Shown here in pieces: positions 54,826 through 63,956 of a stretch of DNA of 64,000 nucleotides. The notes below the pieces were generated by a model, which did not search any database, was not told where the DNA came from, and saw nothing but the letters and a program-made list of their open reading frames with translations. The position numbers and the translations under genes were made by a program. Each line of letters opens with the position of its first letter. The first letter of the stretch is position 1. The stretch covers positions 22,490 through 86,489 of the forward strand of contig NZ_MJGC01000049.1 in the NCBI RefSeq assembly GCF_001746915.1, in the 5' to 3' direction. This DNA is from Desertifilum tharense IPPAS B-1220. GTDB lineage: Bacteria; Cyanobacteriota; Cyanobacteriia; Cyanobacteriales; Desertifilaceae.

Positions 54826-55191
54826 ATGGAGGATGTAGACTCATACAGACTGAGATTTCTCATGGTTTTTCCTCCGGACAGCACAGATTTTTTCGGTGCC
54901 AATGAAGGTGAAGAGCAAGTCAATCAGTTGCTGACATACCTGAAACACCAAAGTCCCGAACTGCTAGCGCGGGTGGCTCGTTCGGCGAGTCCAGAAATCA
55001 AACAAATTATTTCCCAGAACGTTCACGGACTGGTGGGGATGTTGCCATCCGATCATTTCAATGTGCAAATTGTGACGGATCGCGAGAATTTAGCAGGCTT
55101 GTTGGCTTCAGCCATGATGACGGGATATTTTTTGCGCCGCATGGAACAGCGCATGGAGTTAGAAGAACGTTTAGACGGCCCTTCCCTTTAA
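54826..55191 (+). CDS. DUF760 protein
   Basis: 121-aa soluble helical protein of the DUF760 family, found in cyanobacteria and chloroplasts. Signature segments: QLLTYLKHQSPELLARVARS, NVHGLVGMLPSDHFNVQIVTDRENL, and LLASAMMTGYFLRRMEQRM. The first 20 residues are not usual for the family, and an internal start is possible (ATG 54862). Function is unknown; plant relatives are reported to be chloroplast proteins. It overlaps the end of the convergent HhoA-type protease gene by 4 bp. Confidence 0.87.
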   Translation: MEDVDSYRLRFLMVFPPDSTDFFGANEGEEQVNQLLTYLKHQSPELLARVARSASPEIKQIISQNVHGLVGMLPSDHFNVQIVTDRENLAGLLASAMMTGYFLRRMEQRMELEERLDGPSL

Positions 55192-56375
55192 TTTCTGGGT
55201 AAAGGTCCTGGGCGGACTGGGATGCTCATTCGTTGTCCATTACGATCGACCTCAACGTTGAGCAACGATCCGACCGAACTCGCCTCAACAATTTCTTGGA
55301 CTTCAATGGCTTCTTTGACGGGAGTCCCATCAATGCTTTGGATGACATCGCCAGGGTTGAGTCCGCTGCGGGCGGCTGGGGAATTGTCTAAGACGCTCAC
55401 AATTAAGACGCCGCGTTCGGCGACGATGGGAAAGTTAAAGTCCCCTTCTTGATTCACTTGTCGGCGCATGGAGGGAGTCAGCTCAATCATTTGAATGCCA
55501 AGGAAGGGATGCTCTACTTGTCCCTTGGAAAACAGTTGACTGACGATGCGTTGGGCAGTTTCAATGGGGATCGCGAAGCCTAAACCTTGAGCATCTGCCC
55601 GGATCGCGGTATTGATCCCGATGACTTCGCCGCGATCGTTGAGCAAGGGGCCGCCAGAGTTGCCCGGATTAATGGCAGCATCGGTTTGAATGAAGCGCAC
55701 CCGCTTGTCAGGAACGCCCACTTGGGAACTCGATCGCCCGATGGCGCTGATGATGCCCGCCGTGACTGTGTTATCTAAACCTAAAGGATTGCCGATCGCG
55801 ATCGCCCATTGTCCGGGCGCAAGATTGTTAGAGCTTCCTAACCGAACGGTTGGCAACTCTTGAGCATTAATTTTAATCGCGGCAATATCTGTAACAGGGT
55901 CGGTACCAATGACGCGGCCTTCAAAGGTTCGCCCATCTTTGAGCGTCACATCCACAAAATCTGCCCCATCAACGACGTGCGCGTTCGTTATAATTTCTCC
56001 AGTGTTGCTCAAAATCAAGCCCGATCCGGTTCCGCGTTCCACCCGCTCTCTAGGTACGGGGGATTCATCCCCAAAGAAGCGCCTGAGTAAGGGCGATCGC
56101 AAAGCATCGGGTAATTGAGCGCTGACGCGGCGCGTCGCGTCGATTCGCACCACAGCAGGCCCCACATGTTCTACTGCCTCGGCAATAAAGTTAGAGTTGG
56201 CATTTCGACTCGGAGTATCAGCTTGATGGGAAATTAGAGGTTCCATCACGCCTGGAACAGCGGAGGAGCGATCGCGCTGTGGGAAGATTCCCGATCGACT
56301 ACCGAGCAAGCCAGCCCCACCGCCGATGGTCAGCAAACAGAGATAAACCATTAATTGCTTGATTGATAAGCTCAT
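55188..56375 (-). CDS. HhoA/DegP-type serine protease
   Basis: 395-aa periplasmic or thylakoid-lumen protease of the Deg/HtrA family; it degrades or refolds damaged proteins. A signal-anchor (about 5-25) is followed by a trypsin-like domain with the triad H133 (TNAHVVDG), D163 (PVTDIAAIK) and S240 (NPGNSGGPL), and one PDZ domain (about 295-390, with SPAARSGLNPGDVIQSIDG). The ATG at 56375 has GAGGA just upstream, unlike the ATG at 56408, and gives the typical cyanobacterial length. Whether it is HhoA, HhoB or HtrA cannot be decided. It converges with DUF760. Confidence 0.92.
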   Translation of the reverse strand: MSLSIKQLMVYLCLLTIGGGAGLLGSRSGIFPQRDRSSAVPGVMEPLISHQADTPSRNANSNFIAEAVEHVGPAVVRIDATRRVSAQLPDALRSPLLRRFFGDESPVPRERVERGTGSGLILSNTGEIITNAHVVDGADFVDVTLKDGRTFEGRVIGTDPVTDIAAIKINAQELPTVRLGSSNNLAPGQWAIAIGNPLGLDNTVTAGIISAIGRSSSQVGVPDKRVRFIQTDAAINPGNSGGPLLNDRGEVIGINTAIRADAQGLGFAIPIETAQRIVSQLFSKGQVEHPFLGIQMIELTPSMRRQVNQEGDFNFPIVAERGVLIVSVLDNSPAARSGLNPGDVIQSIDGTPVKEAIEVQEIVEASSVGSLLNVEVDRNGQRMSIPVRPGPLPRN

Positions 56376-56620
56376 AGTTCCTCGATCCAACTTTGCTCGA
56401 TCGCTCATTACAAAATAGAGTTGCGTTTGGTACGCCTTCAGGCGTTCCGGGAAAATAGGAAGTTATTTCACATTATCTCTTGATTAACGAGTTCAACACA
56501 GTATTGTGAGGAAACCTTATCTTGAGCCGATTTTCACAAATTTGTAGGTTTGTTAACGGGTTAGTATAGGTCGATGGTATGATTGGCGGAGAAAATACAC
56601 GACATAAGGGTGAAATCAGT

Positions 56621-58219
56621 ATGGCACAAGCACCTGTCTCTCCTGTGGTGCTAGTCATTTTAGATGGCTGGGGTTATCGCGAAGCCACAGATGGAAATGC
56701 CATTGCTGCTGCTAAGACACCCGTCATGAACAGCCTGTGGGCAGCGTATCCCAAAACTTTAATCTCAACCTCTGGAAAAGCAGTGGGACTGCCAGAGGGA
56801 CAAATGGGCAACTCGGAAGTCGGTCACATGAATTTAGGGGCAGGCCGAGTTGTGAAACAAGAACTGATGCGGATTACCGATGCCTTTGAAGAGGGTTCAA
56901 TTCAGGAGAACTTAGCCCTGCTGAAAGTTTGCCAAGAAGTTCGCGCTAGCGGGGGCAAATTGCATTTGGTAGGCTTGTGTTCGGACGGAGGGGTTCACTC
57001 CCATCTCAGCCATTTGCTGGGTTTATTAGAATTTGCCAAACAACAAGATATTGCTCAGGTGTGCATTCATGCCATTACGGATGGACGCGATACTTATCCA
57101 ACCGATGGGATTGGTAGCCTGAAGAAAATTGAAGAGGCGATCGCGAAAATCGGGATCGGTCAAATTGTCACCATCAGCGGTCGCTATTATGCAATGGATC
57201 GCGATCGCCGCTGGGATCGGGTAAGACAAGCCTATGAGGTGATGACTCAAACCGGAAGCGGCGACGGACGCACCCCGACAGAGGTGATGGAAGCCTCCTA
57301 CGCTGAAGGCGTCACCGATGAATTTGTGGTTCCCGTGCGAATTGCTCAAGGGGCGATTGAACCCAATGATGGCGTCATCTTTTTTAACTTTCGTCCGGAT
57401 CGGGCGCGACAACTGACTCAAGCGTTTGTCGATCCAGGATTTGCGGATTTTGAGCGATCGCAAATTCAACCCCTCAGCTTTGTCACCTTTACCCAATACG
57501 ACTCCACCTTACCCGTATTGGTCGCTTTTGAACCGCAAAACCTCAGTAATATCCTAGGGGAAGTCCTCGCCCAGCGCGGTTTGCGCCAGTTTCGCACCGC
57601 TGAAACCGAAAAGTACGCCCACGTCACCTACTTTTTCAATGGCGGTTTAGAAGAACCCTTTGAAGGTGAGGATCGCCACCTGATTCCCAGTCCAATGGTA
57701 GCCACCTACGACAAAGCCCCGGAAATGTCTGCCGCTGAGGTGACAGAAGTGGCGATCGCTGCCATCTCGGAACAGGTTTATTCGCTGGTGGTGATTAACT
57801 ACGCTAACCCTGATATGGTGGGACATACCGGCAATCTACAGGCAACCGTCACCGCGATTGAAACCGTCGATGAGTGTTTGGGGCGTCTGATTGAAAGCAT
57901 CCTCAAAGCAGGCGGAACTGCCTTAATTTTGGCCGATCATGGCAATGCGGAATTGATGAACGACGCGGAAGGCAATCCTTGGACGGCACATACAACCAAT
58001 CCCGTTCCCTTTATCCTGGTGGAAGGGGAAGGCTTAAAAATTCCCGGACATGGGGCTTCAGTTAATCTCAAATCTGACGGACGCCTAGCCGATATTGCGC
58101 CGACTATTTTAGAGATTCTCAAGCTTCCTCAACCGCCGGAAATGACAGGGCGATCGCTGATTGGTTCGCCCGCCTACGAAGTCCGGCAAAATCGCTCTCC
58201 CGTGCGTCTATCGCGCTAA
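56621..58219 (+). CDS. gpmI: 2,3-bisphosphoglycerate-independent phosphoglycerate mutase
   Basis: 532-aa manganese enzyme interconverting 3- and 2-phosphoglycerate in glycolysis. The alkaline-phosphatase-like metal sites are visible: DGWGYRE near the N-terminus, nucleophile S65 in MGNSEVGHMNLGAGR, DGRDTYP, GRYYAMDRDRRWDR, NYANPDMVGHTG, LADHGNAE and HTTNPVP. ATG 56621 with AAGGG upstream gives the normal length; an ATG at 56579 would add 14 unconserved residues. secG begins 41 bp later on the same strand, a linkage I also recall from other cyanobacteria. Confidence 0.95.
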   Translation: MAQAPVSPVVLVILDGWGYREATDGNAIAAAKTPVMNSLWAAYPKTLISTSGKAVGLPEGQMGNSEVGHMNLGAGRVVKQELMRITDAFEEGSIQENLALLKVCQEVRASGGKLHLVGLCSDGGVHSHLSHLLGLLEFAKQQDIAQVCIHAITDGRDTYPTDGIGSLKKIEEAIAKIGIGQIVTISGRYYAMDRDRRWDRVRQAYEVMTQTGSGDGRTPTEVMEASYAEGVTDEFVVPVRIAQGAIEPNDGVIFFNFRPDRARQLTQAFVDPGFADFERSQIQPLSFVTFTQYDSTLPVLVAFEPQNLSNILGEVLAQRGLRQFRTAETEKYAHVTYFFNGGLEEPFEGEDRHLIPSPMVATYDKAPEMSAAEVTEVAIAAISEQVYSLVVINYANPDMVGHTGNLQATVTAIETVDECLGRLIESILKAGGTALILADHGNAELMNDAEGNPWTAHTTNPVPFILVEGEGLKIPGHGASVNLKSDGRLADIAPTILEILKLPQPPEMTGRSLIGSPAYEVRQNRSPVRLSR

Positions 58220-58260
58220 GATAGGGATTTGGCTCTTGGGTTAACGGTGAGACTGTAACA

Positions 58261-58491
58261 ATGCTGAATAACGTTTTACAAGGAATTTGGGGTTTATCGG
58301 CGATTGGTTTAATTGTGCTAGTTTTGCTCCATAGTCCCAAAGGCGATGGACTTGGGGGAATCGGCGGACAAGCCCAATTGTTTACCTCTGCCAAAAGTGC
58401 AGAAACCACCCTCAACCGAACCACTTGGGTACTAACAGCGATCTTTATGGGCTTAACGGTGATTTTAAGTGCGGGTTGGTTGGCGAGTTAA
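58261..58491 (+). CDS. secG: preprotein translocase subunit SecG
   Basis: 76-aa inner-membrane protein with two helices (about 5-25 and 55-75), the SecG subunit of the SecYEG translocon. The Gly-rich loop GDGLGGIGGQAQLFTSAKSAE between them is the family signature. It follows gpmI directly. Its 3' end overlaps the reading frame of the metalloprotease gene by 23 bp if the GTG at 58469 is that gene's start. Confidence 0.93.
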   Translation: MLNNVLQGIWGLSAIGLIVLVLLHSPKGDGLGGIGGQAQLFTSAKSAETTLNRTTWVLTAIFMGLTVILSAGWLAS

Positions 58492-59170
58492 ACCCTGGAG
58501 GCGGTGGGCGATCGCTTCTATTCTCCTGCTGTTTTTGGGGTCAGTTTTGGCGATCGCTACCCCAGCCCTCCCTCCACCCCAAGCTCATCCTTTACCCCCA
58601 ACGCTAGCTCAGTGGGGCGATCGCAGTGGCGATTATTTCGAGGAGATCGAATCCACTCCGCTGGGCTATTTGGTGTGGTCATCGTTACCCATCAGCGTTT
58701 ACATTGAAGTCCCCAAAGACCCCTCAGACCGCGTTCAGACTTGGCAGAAGGCGGTTGAACGGGCGGTAATGGACTGGAATCCCTATTTACCCTTAAACCC
58801 CGTAGACAGTCCAGAAAACGCCGATATTCGCATCTGGTATCGGCGTCCCCCTTTACGTCTTTCTTCAACCGGCGAAATTCTACGGGCGAGAACCGCAGAA
58901 ACCCGCTATGAATTCTATAAGCGATCGCCAGCAACCCCGATGCATCGCTGCGACATTTACCTCAGTCCCCATCAAAGCGCAATTTATACCCTAGCAACCG
59001 CTCGTCACGAATTGGGTCATGCATTGGGGATCTGGGGTCATTCTCCCTCCCCCGAAGATGTCATGTACTTCTCGCAAGTTCAAGACCCCGTAGAGATTTC
59101 CCCTAGAGATATTAATACCCTAAAACGCATCTACGAACAGCCTACACGCCTCGGTTGGGAGCAACGCTAA
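58469..59170 (+). CDS. secreted zinc metalloprotease (metzincin-like)
   Basis: 233-aa protein. A positively charged N-terminus and hydrophobic stretch ([19 protein letters not shown], residues 11-29) form a signal peptide or anchor. The catalytic motif is [12 protein letters not shown] (HExxHxxGxxH, about residues 188-199), followed by SPEDVMY, the Met-turn of metzincins. The upstream half includes an ancestry segment typical of matrixin-like domains ([18 protein letters not shown]). Start is GTG 58469, 23 bp inside secG, since no later in-frame ATG or GTG precedes the hydrophobic stretch. Its substrate and site of action, probably outside the plasma membrane, are inferred. Confidence 0.8.
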   Translation: MRVGWRVKPWRRWAIASILLLFLGSVLAIATPALPPPQAHPLPPTLAQWGDRSGDYFEEIESTPLGYLVWSSLPISVYIEVPKDPSDRVQTWQKAVERAVMDWNPYLPLNPVDSPENADIRIWYRRPPLRLSSTGEILRARTAETRYEFYKRSPATPMHRCDIYLSPHQSAIYTLATARHELGHALGIWGHSPSPEDVMYFSQVQDPVEISPRDINTLKRIYEQPTRLGWEQR

Positions 59171-59518
59171 GGAAGAAGGGAGTTGGGAATTGGGAGTTGG
59201 GGGTTGGGAGTTAGGAATTGGGGGTTGGGAGTTAGGAATTGGGAGTTGGGGAGAAGAAGGGAATTGGGAGTTAGGAGTTGGGGGTTGGGGAAGAAGAGGA
59301 ATTCAGGGTTAATCCTAATTACTCCTATACTTCTCAGCAGTCGTAACTCCTTGAACTCAGCACTCTCTTCTCACTCGGAACTCGGAACTCGGAACTCGGA
59401 ACTCGGAACTCGGAACTTGGAACTGACTCAGCACTCTCTTCTCACTCGGAACTCGGAACTCGGAACTCGGAACTCTTTTCTCCCCACCCTCTTCCCCACT
59501 CAGCACTCAGCACTTAGT
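59171..59518. repeat. compound short-tandem-repeat block between convergent genes
   Basis: 348 bp without a gene. The first part (59171-59302) is G-rich: GGGAGTTGGG, GGGGTTGGG and TTAGGAATT units with GAAGAAGGG, the same family as at 40.5-40.9 kb. The second (59351-59518) is made of GGAACTC heptamers with a 71-bp higher-order duplication: CTCAGCACTCTCTTCTCACT begins at 59356 and again at 59427. It ends with CTCAGCACTCAGCACTTAG. It separates the metalloprotease and the decarboxylase gene, whose stop codon lies at its right edge. Confidence 0.8.
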
Positions 59519-61156
59519 TTAGATAGCGCAGTTGAGGCCACCTGATTTCTTGCTGAAGAGGTAATTTTCGCGGTAATCTACTGGGCAATCAATTACAGCC
59601 GGAACCTCTTGATTGAGGGCTTCCTTGAGGGTTGGGATCAGTTCTGCGGCTGAGTTGACGCGATATCCTTTTAAGCCCATACTTTCCGCAAATTTAACAA
59701 AATCGGGATTGCCAAACTTGATAAAGGCAGATTCGCCGTAATGGTCTTGTTGCTTCCATTCAATCAGACCATAGCCGCCATCGTTAAAGATTAGGGTTAC
59801 AAAGGCAGTCCCTACCCGCAGCGCAGTTTCCAGTTCTTGGCAGTTCATCATAAACCCGCCATCTCCGGTTGCAGCAATCACTTTGCGATCGGGATGAACC
59901 AGTTTAGCGGCGATCGCGCCGGGAATCGCAATCCCCATCGCCGCAAATCCATTAGAAATTAAACAGGTATTAGGGCGATCGCAATGGTAGTGACGCGCAA
60001 TCCACATCTTATGCGCCCCCACATCCGAAATTAAAATATCTTCTGGCCCCAGAACCTGTCGCAAGTCGTAAATTAACTTTTGCGGTTTAATGGGGAACTC
60101 TCCATCGGTCGCATACTGTTCGTAATCCTCACGAATATCGCTGCGTAACTCCGTAGCGTAGGCGGGGGCTTTTCCTTGGCGATCCGAACGGCGGAGAATT
60201 TCGGTGAGCGAATCAGAGATATCGCCGACAATTTCTACGATCGGGATATAGCTGCTATCAATTTCTGCGGGTAAAGCGCCAATATGAATAATCGGAATTT
60301 TGCCTTCTGGGTTCCATTTCTTCGGCGAAAACTCAATCAAGTCATAACCCACAGCAATCACTAAATCAGTATGGTCAAAGGCACAGCTAATATAGTCGCG
60401 CTGCTGAAGACCTGCTGTCCAGAGCGCGAGGGGATGCGTGTAGGGAATCACGCCTTTACCCATAAAGGTATTCGCCACCGGGATATTCAGTTGGGTGGCA
60501 AATTCGGTTAATGCATCGCTGGCTTTAGCACGAATTGCGCCATTTCCCACCAGTAATAAGGGATGGCTGGCTTTAGAAATCGCAACGGCCGCTTCATTAA
60601 TGGTTTGATAAGCCGCATAGGACTTATCGCGTTTATCCCGTTCTAGGGGTTTGCCTTCCACAGGCATAGCGGCGATATTTTCCGGTAAGTCAATATGAAC
60701 GGCTCCCGGTTTTTCGCTTTGAGCAATTTTAAAGGCTTTGCGAACAATTTCTGGGGTATTGCTCGGCCGGACAATTTGGGTATTCCATTTGGTGACAGGG
60801 GAAAACATTGCCACCAAGTCAAGATATTGATGGGATTCAATGTGCATCCGATCGGTTCCCACTTGCCCTGTAATGGCAACCAGCGGCGCGCCATCCAAAT
60901 TGGCATCTGCTACCCCAGTCATCAGGTTAGTGGCTCCAGGGCCCAATGTAGATAAGCAGACTCCAGCTTTTCCGGTCAACCGACCATACACATCGGCCAT
61001 AAAGGCAGCGCCTTGTTCGTGGCGGACGGTGATGAATTGAATGGAGGACCCGGAGAGGGCTTTTAGGACTTGGAGATTTTCTTCGCCAGGAAGGCCAAAA
61101 ACATAGCGAACGCCTTCATTTTCTAGACAGCGGACTAAAAGTTCAGCAGTGTTCAT
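59519..61156 (-). CDS. 2-oxoglutarate decarboxylase (acetolactate synthase-like)
   Basis: 545-aa ThDP enzyme: the PYR domain has E47 in VRHEQGAAFMAD, the middle domain follows, and the PP domain has GDGGFMMNCQELETALR with NDGGYGLI. By sequence it looks like acetolactate synthase of the AlsS type. In Synechococcus PCC 7002 a protein so annotated (SYNPCC7002_A2770) is the 2-oxoglutarate decarboxylase that makes succinic semialdehyde and sits beside its dehydrogenase gene (established, Zhang and Bryant). Here the same pair occurs, 74 bp apart. Branched-chain biosynthetic AHAS is the alternative; no regulatory subunit ilvN is near. The neighbour decides the call. Confidence 0.8.
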   Translation of the reverse strand: MNTAELLVRCLENEGVRYVFGLPGEENLQVLKALSGSSIQFITVRHEQGAAFMADVYGRLTGKAGVCLSTLGPGATNLMTGVADANLDGAPLVAITGQVGTDRMHIESHQYLDLVAMFSPVTKWNTQIVRPSNTPEIVRKAFKIAQSEKPGAVHIDLPENIAAMPVEGKPLERDKRDKSYAAYQTINEAAVAISKASHPLLLVGNGAIRAKASDALTEFATQLNIPVANTFMGKGVIPYTHPLALWTAGLQQRDYISCAFDHTDLVIAVGYDLIEFSPKKWNPEGKIPIIHIGALPAEIDSSYIPIVEIVGDISDSLTEILRRSDRQGKAPAYATELRSDIREDYEQYATDGEFPIKPQKLIYDLRQVLGPEDILISDVGAHKMWIARHYHCDRPNTCLISNGFAAMGIAIPGAIAAKLVHPDRKVIAATGDGGFMMNCQELETALRVGTAFVTLIFNDGGYGLIEWKQQDHYGESAFIKFGNPDFVKFAESMGLKGYRVNSAAELIPTLKEALNQEVPAVIDCPVDYRENYLFSKKSGGLNCAI

Positions 61157-61230
61157 AGGTTATTGCTCTGTCACAAAAAATTCCGATCGATAAGAACGCA
61201 GAAGAATACCCTGTTTTCATAGTTGTGTAT

Positions 61231-62595
61231 TTATTTCACCCAAACGGTTTTAATGTTGACAAATTCGCGAATTCCTTGACATCCGAGTTCTCGACCGTAA
61301 CCGGATCGCTTAATTCCCCCAAAGGGGAGGCGGGGATCGGATTTGACCATGCCATTGATGAAAACGGCTCCGGCTTCAATTTCACAGATTAGGCGATCGC
61401 GCTCTTGGGGGTCATTTGTCCAGGCGCTAGCCCCCAGTCCAAAGGGGGTGGCGTTGGCAATTTCAATGGCGCGATCGAGGTTGGGAACGCGAAACAGCAG
61501 AGCAACGGGGCCAAAAAATTCGGCTTCGTTAGCGGAGGCACCGGGGGGAATTTGGGTGAGGATGGTGGGAGGATAGTAGTTACCGGGTCGATCTAAGGGC
61601 TGTCCGCCGATTCGGAGTTTTGCCCCCTGTTGGACGTTTTCTTGGACGAGTTCGTCCAGTTCAGACAAGATATCGGGGGTGGCTAAGGGGCCAATATCGG
61701 TATCTAGCTGCATGGGATCGCCGACTTTGAGGGCGGCAAATTTTTCAATTAGGCGCTGTTCAAACTCGTCTGCGATCGCCTCAGCGACGATAAACCGTTT
61801 GGCCGCAATGCAAGATTGACCGTTATTGATCGTGCGAGCTGTGACGGCGGTACTGACAGCCATGTCGAGATCGGCACTCTCTAGGACAATATACGGGTCG
61901 CTGCCGCCCAGTTCCAGGACGGTTTTTTTAATTTGTTTGCCAGCGGCGGCGGCTAAACTGGCTCCGGCGGCTTCGCTCCCGGTGAGGGTGGCGGCGCGGA
62001 TGCGATCGTCGGCCATCAGATCGGCGATCCGGTTGGCGGGAATGAGCAGGGTTTGAAAGGCTCCTTCCGGGAATCCGGCTTGGTGTAAAATTTCTGCGAT
62101 CGCTAGGGCGCATTGGGGGACGTTGGAGGCATGTTTGAGCAGTCCGACGTTACCGGCCATCAGCGCTGGGGCCGCAAACCGGAAGACTTGCCAAAAGGGG
62201 AAGTTCCACGGCATGACGGCGAGAATGACTCCTAGGGGTTGATAGCGGATAAAGCTTTTGCTAGCATCAGTTTCGATGATTTCATCCGCCAGAAAGGTGG
62301 GGGCATTGTCGGCATAGTAGCGGCAAACCAGGGCGCATTTTTGCACTTCTGCGATCGCGGCTTTGAGGGGTTTGCCCATTTCTAGGGTCATCAGTTGCCC
62401 AAAGCGTTCTCGATCGGCTTCTAAAATGTCGGCTGCTTTGTACCACCACTGAGCCTTTTGCGTGAAGGGAAGGGGGCGATACTGCTCGAAGGTACGAGCC
62501 GCTAGCGCCACTTTCGCTTCGAGTTGCTCGTCGGTTAAAGCCTCAAAGGTCTTCAGGGTTTCCCCAGTGGCTGGATTAATCGTTGCGATTCCCAT
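61231..62595 (-). CDS. succinic semialdehyde dehydrogenase
   Basis: 454-aa NAD(P)-dependent aldehyde dehydrogenase. Catalytic C262 lies in [12 protein letters not shown], with the conserved Glu in [13 protein letters not shown], nucleotide-binding [11 protein letters not shown], and [15 protein letters not shown] near the end. The form matches the SSADH/GabD group (454 aa, starting with INPATGE). In Synechococcus PCC 7002 this enzyme oxidises succinic semialdehyde made by the neighbouring 2-oxoglutarate decarboxylase, completing the TCA cycle. The gene is first in the leftward pair; the decarboxylase follows after 74 bp. A gab-type role in GABA use is also possible. Confidence 0.87.
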   Translation of the reverse strand: MGIATINPATGETLKTFEALTDEQLEAKVALAARTFEQYRPLPFTQKAQWWYKAADILEADRERFGQLMTLEMGKPLKAAIAEVQKCALVCRYYADNAPTFLADEIIETDASKSFIRYQPLGVILAVMPWNFPFWQVFRFAAPALMAGNVGLLKHASNVPQCALAIAEILHQAGFPEGAFQTLLIPANRIADLMADDRIRAATLTGSEAAGASLAAAAGKQIKKTVLELGGSDPYIVLESADLDMAVSTAVTARTINNGQSCIAAKRFIVAEAIADEFEQRLIEKFAALKVGDPMQLDTDIGPLATPDILSELDELVQENVQQGAKLRIGGQPLDRPGNYYPPTILTQIPPGASANEAEFFGPVALLFRVPNLDRAIEIANATPFGLGASAWTNDPQERDRLICEIEAGAVFINGMVKSDPRLPFGGIKRSGYGRELGCQGIREFVNIKTVWVK

Positions 62596-62871
62596 TAACT
62601 CAACTCCCGATCCAATGGATCGCCAAAATCATTTTGAGTTCTGTAGCCGTAGCGTTTTTATCGATCCCTGTGCGATCGCGCTTGTCTCTAGTGTTCCCCC
62701 GAATTGCGCTTTCTACGCAGGGAGGAACCGGGAAATCTCGTTCCGCTCGTTCGTCGATGCACAAGGGATTTCAAGCCCAGATACCTACAGATTCTCCTCT
62801 CAGGCTAGGAGAGGTCTTCTGGGCAAGTCGCAAATTAAATACTTTCTTTAAGTAACTTCACGCGTCTTAAT

Positions 62872-63771
62872 ATGGCGTCAAAGCTGCATAATGAGATGAA
62901 GTTGTCCTATGATCCTGAAAGTCTCCTGAAGTCCCCTATGAATGACTCTGCTCCAGCCGAACTGATTATTGAAGCGGGTCGAACCGAAAAGCAGTATTGG
63001 AAAGACTTGTGGCGCTACCGCGAGTTATTTTACTTTCTGGCTTGGCGAGATATCCTCGTTCGCTATAAGCAAACGGTCATTGGCGTCGCTTGGGCTTTAA
63101 TTCGTCCCTTTCTGACAATGGTCGTGTTTAGCGTCGTTTTTGGCAAGTTAGCCAACCTGCCAAACGAAGGGGCCCCTTACCCAATTTTAGTCTTTGCGGC
63201 ACTTTTACCTTGGCAGTTATTCGCAACTGCGCTATCTTCATGTAGTGAAAGCTTGCTGGGTAATGCGAACTTGATCTCCAAGGTCTACTTTCCCCGGCTG
63301 ATTGTCCCTACTTCGGCGGTGATTGTCAGTTTTGTGGATTTTATGATTTCCGGAATCATTCTTTTAGGGCTGATGGCGTGGTATAACTTTATTCCAGATT
63401 GGCGAATTCTCACGCTCCCTCTGTTTATTGCGATCGCCTTTGCCGCAGCACTAGGAGGTGGCTTGTGGTTTGCAGCATTAAACGTCAAATACCGCGATTT
63501 CCGCTATATCGTCCCCTTTATTGTCCAATTTGGCTTATACATTTCACCCGTCGGGTTTAGCAGCACAATTGTACCCGAACGATGGCGATTTTTATATTCA
63601 TTTAATCCAATGGTAGGAGTAATTGACGGTTTTCGTTGGGCAATTTTAGGAGATCAATTTAGCCTTTACGTACCAGGGTTTCTAGTCTCGTTATTCTTCG
63701 TTGCGATCTTGTGTGCAAGTGGAGTTTGGTATTTTCGTAGGACAGAACGTACTTTTGCAGATATGATTTAA
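62872..63771 (+). CDS. ABC-2 polysaccharide-export permease (Wzm/TagG-like)
   Basis: 299-aa membrane permease with six helices of the ABC-2 type (for example TVIGVAWALIRPFLTMVVFSVVFG; FPRLIVPTSAVIVSFVDF; FIVQFGLYISPVGFSST). The N-terminus carries ELIIEAGRTEKQYWKDLWRYRELFYFLAWRDI, typical of O-antigen, capsule and teichoic-acid exporters. ATG 62872 is used; an ATG at 62893 or one at 62938 is possible. The partial ATPase gene begins 186 bp downstream on the same strand, so the two form the transporter. The polysaccharide it exports, perhaps O-antigen or exopolysaccharide, is not known. Confidence 0.88.
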   Translation: MASKLHNEMKLSYDPESLLKSPMNDSAPAELIIEAGRTEKQYWKDLWRYRELFYFLAWRDILVRYKQTVIGVAWALIRPFLTMVVFSVVFGKLANLPNEGAPYPILVFAALLPWQLFATALSSCSESLLGNANLISKVYFPRLIVPTSAVIVSFVDFMISGIILLGLMAWYNFIPDWRILTLPLFIAIAFAAALGGGLWFAALNVKYRDFRYIVPFIVQFGLYISPVGFSSTIVPERWRFLYSFNPMVGVIDGFRWAILGDQFSLYVPGFLVSLFFVAILCASGVWYFRRTERTFADMI

Positions 63772-63956
63772 ACCAAAATGAAAAATAAAGTTTGAGTAAG
63801 CATAAAAGTAGAGCCACCGTTTTAGTTCTTTACTTAACGCCTCTATAATGTGACTTTGTTAGAGATTTATCTCTTGAGAACAAAGCTCCTTTAGCTCAAT
63901 TAGTTGTTATATTTAGCAGCTTGTATTAATGACGTTGTTGACTTTATTAACCTGTA

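Noticed and set aside
57026..57496. 156-aa open frame on the minus strand
   Set aside because: Antisense to gpmI, whose motifs are clearly coding.
59351..59518. Regular repeats that could be taken for a CRISPR array
   Set aside because: The unit is about 7 bp (GGAACTC), with no unique spacers of 30-40 bp and no cas genes nearby.
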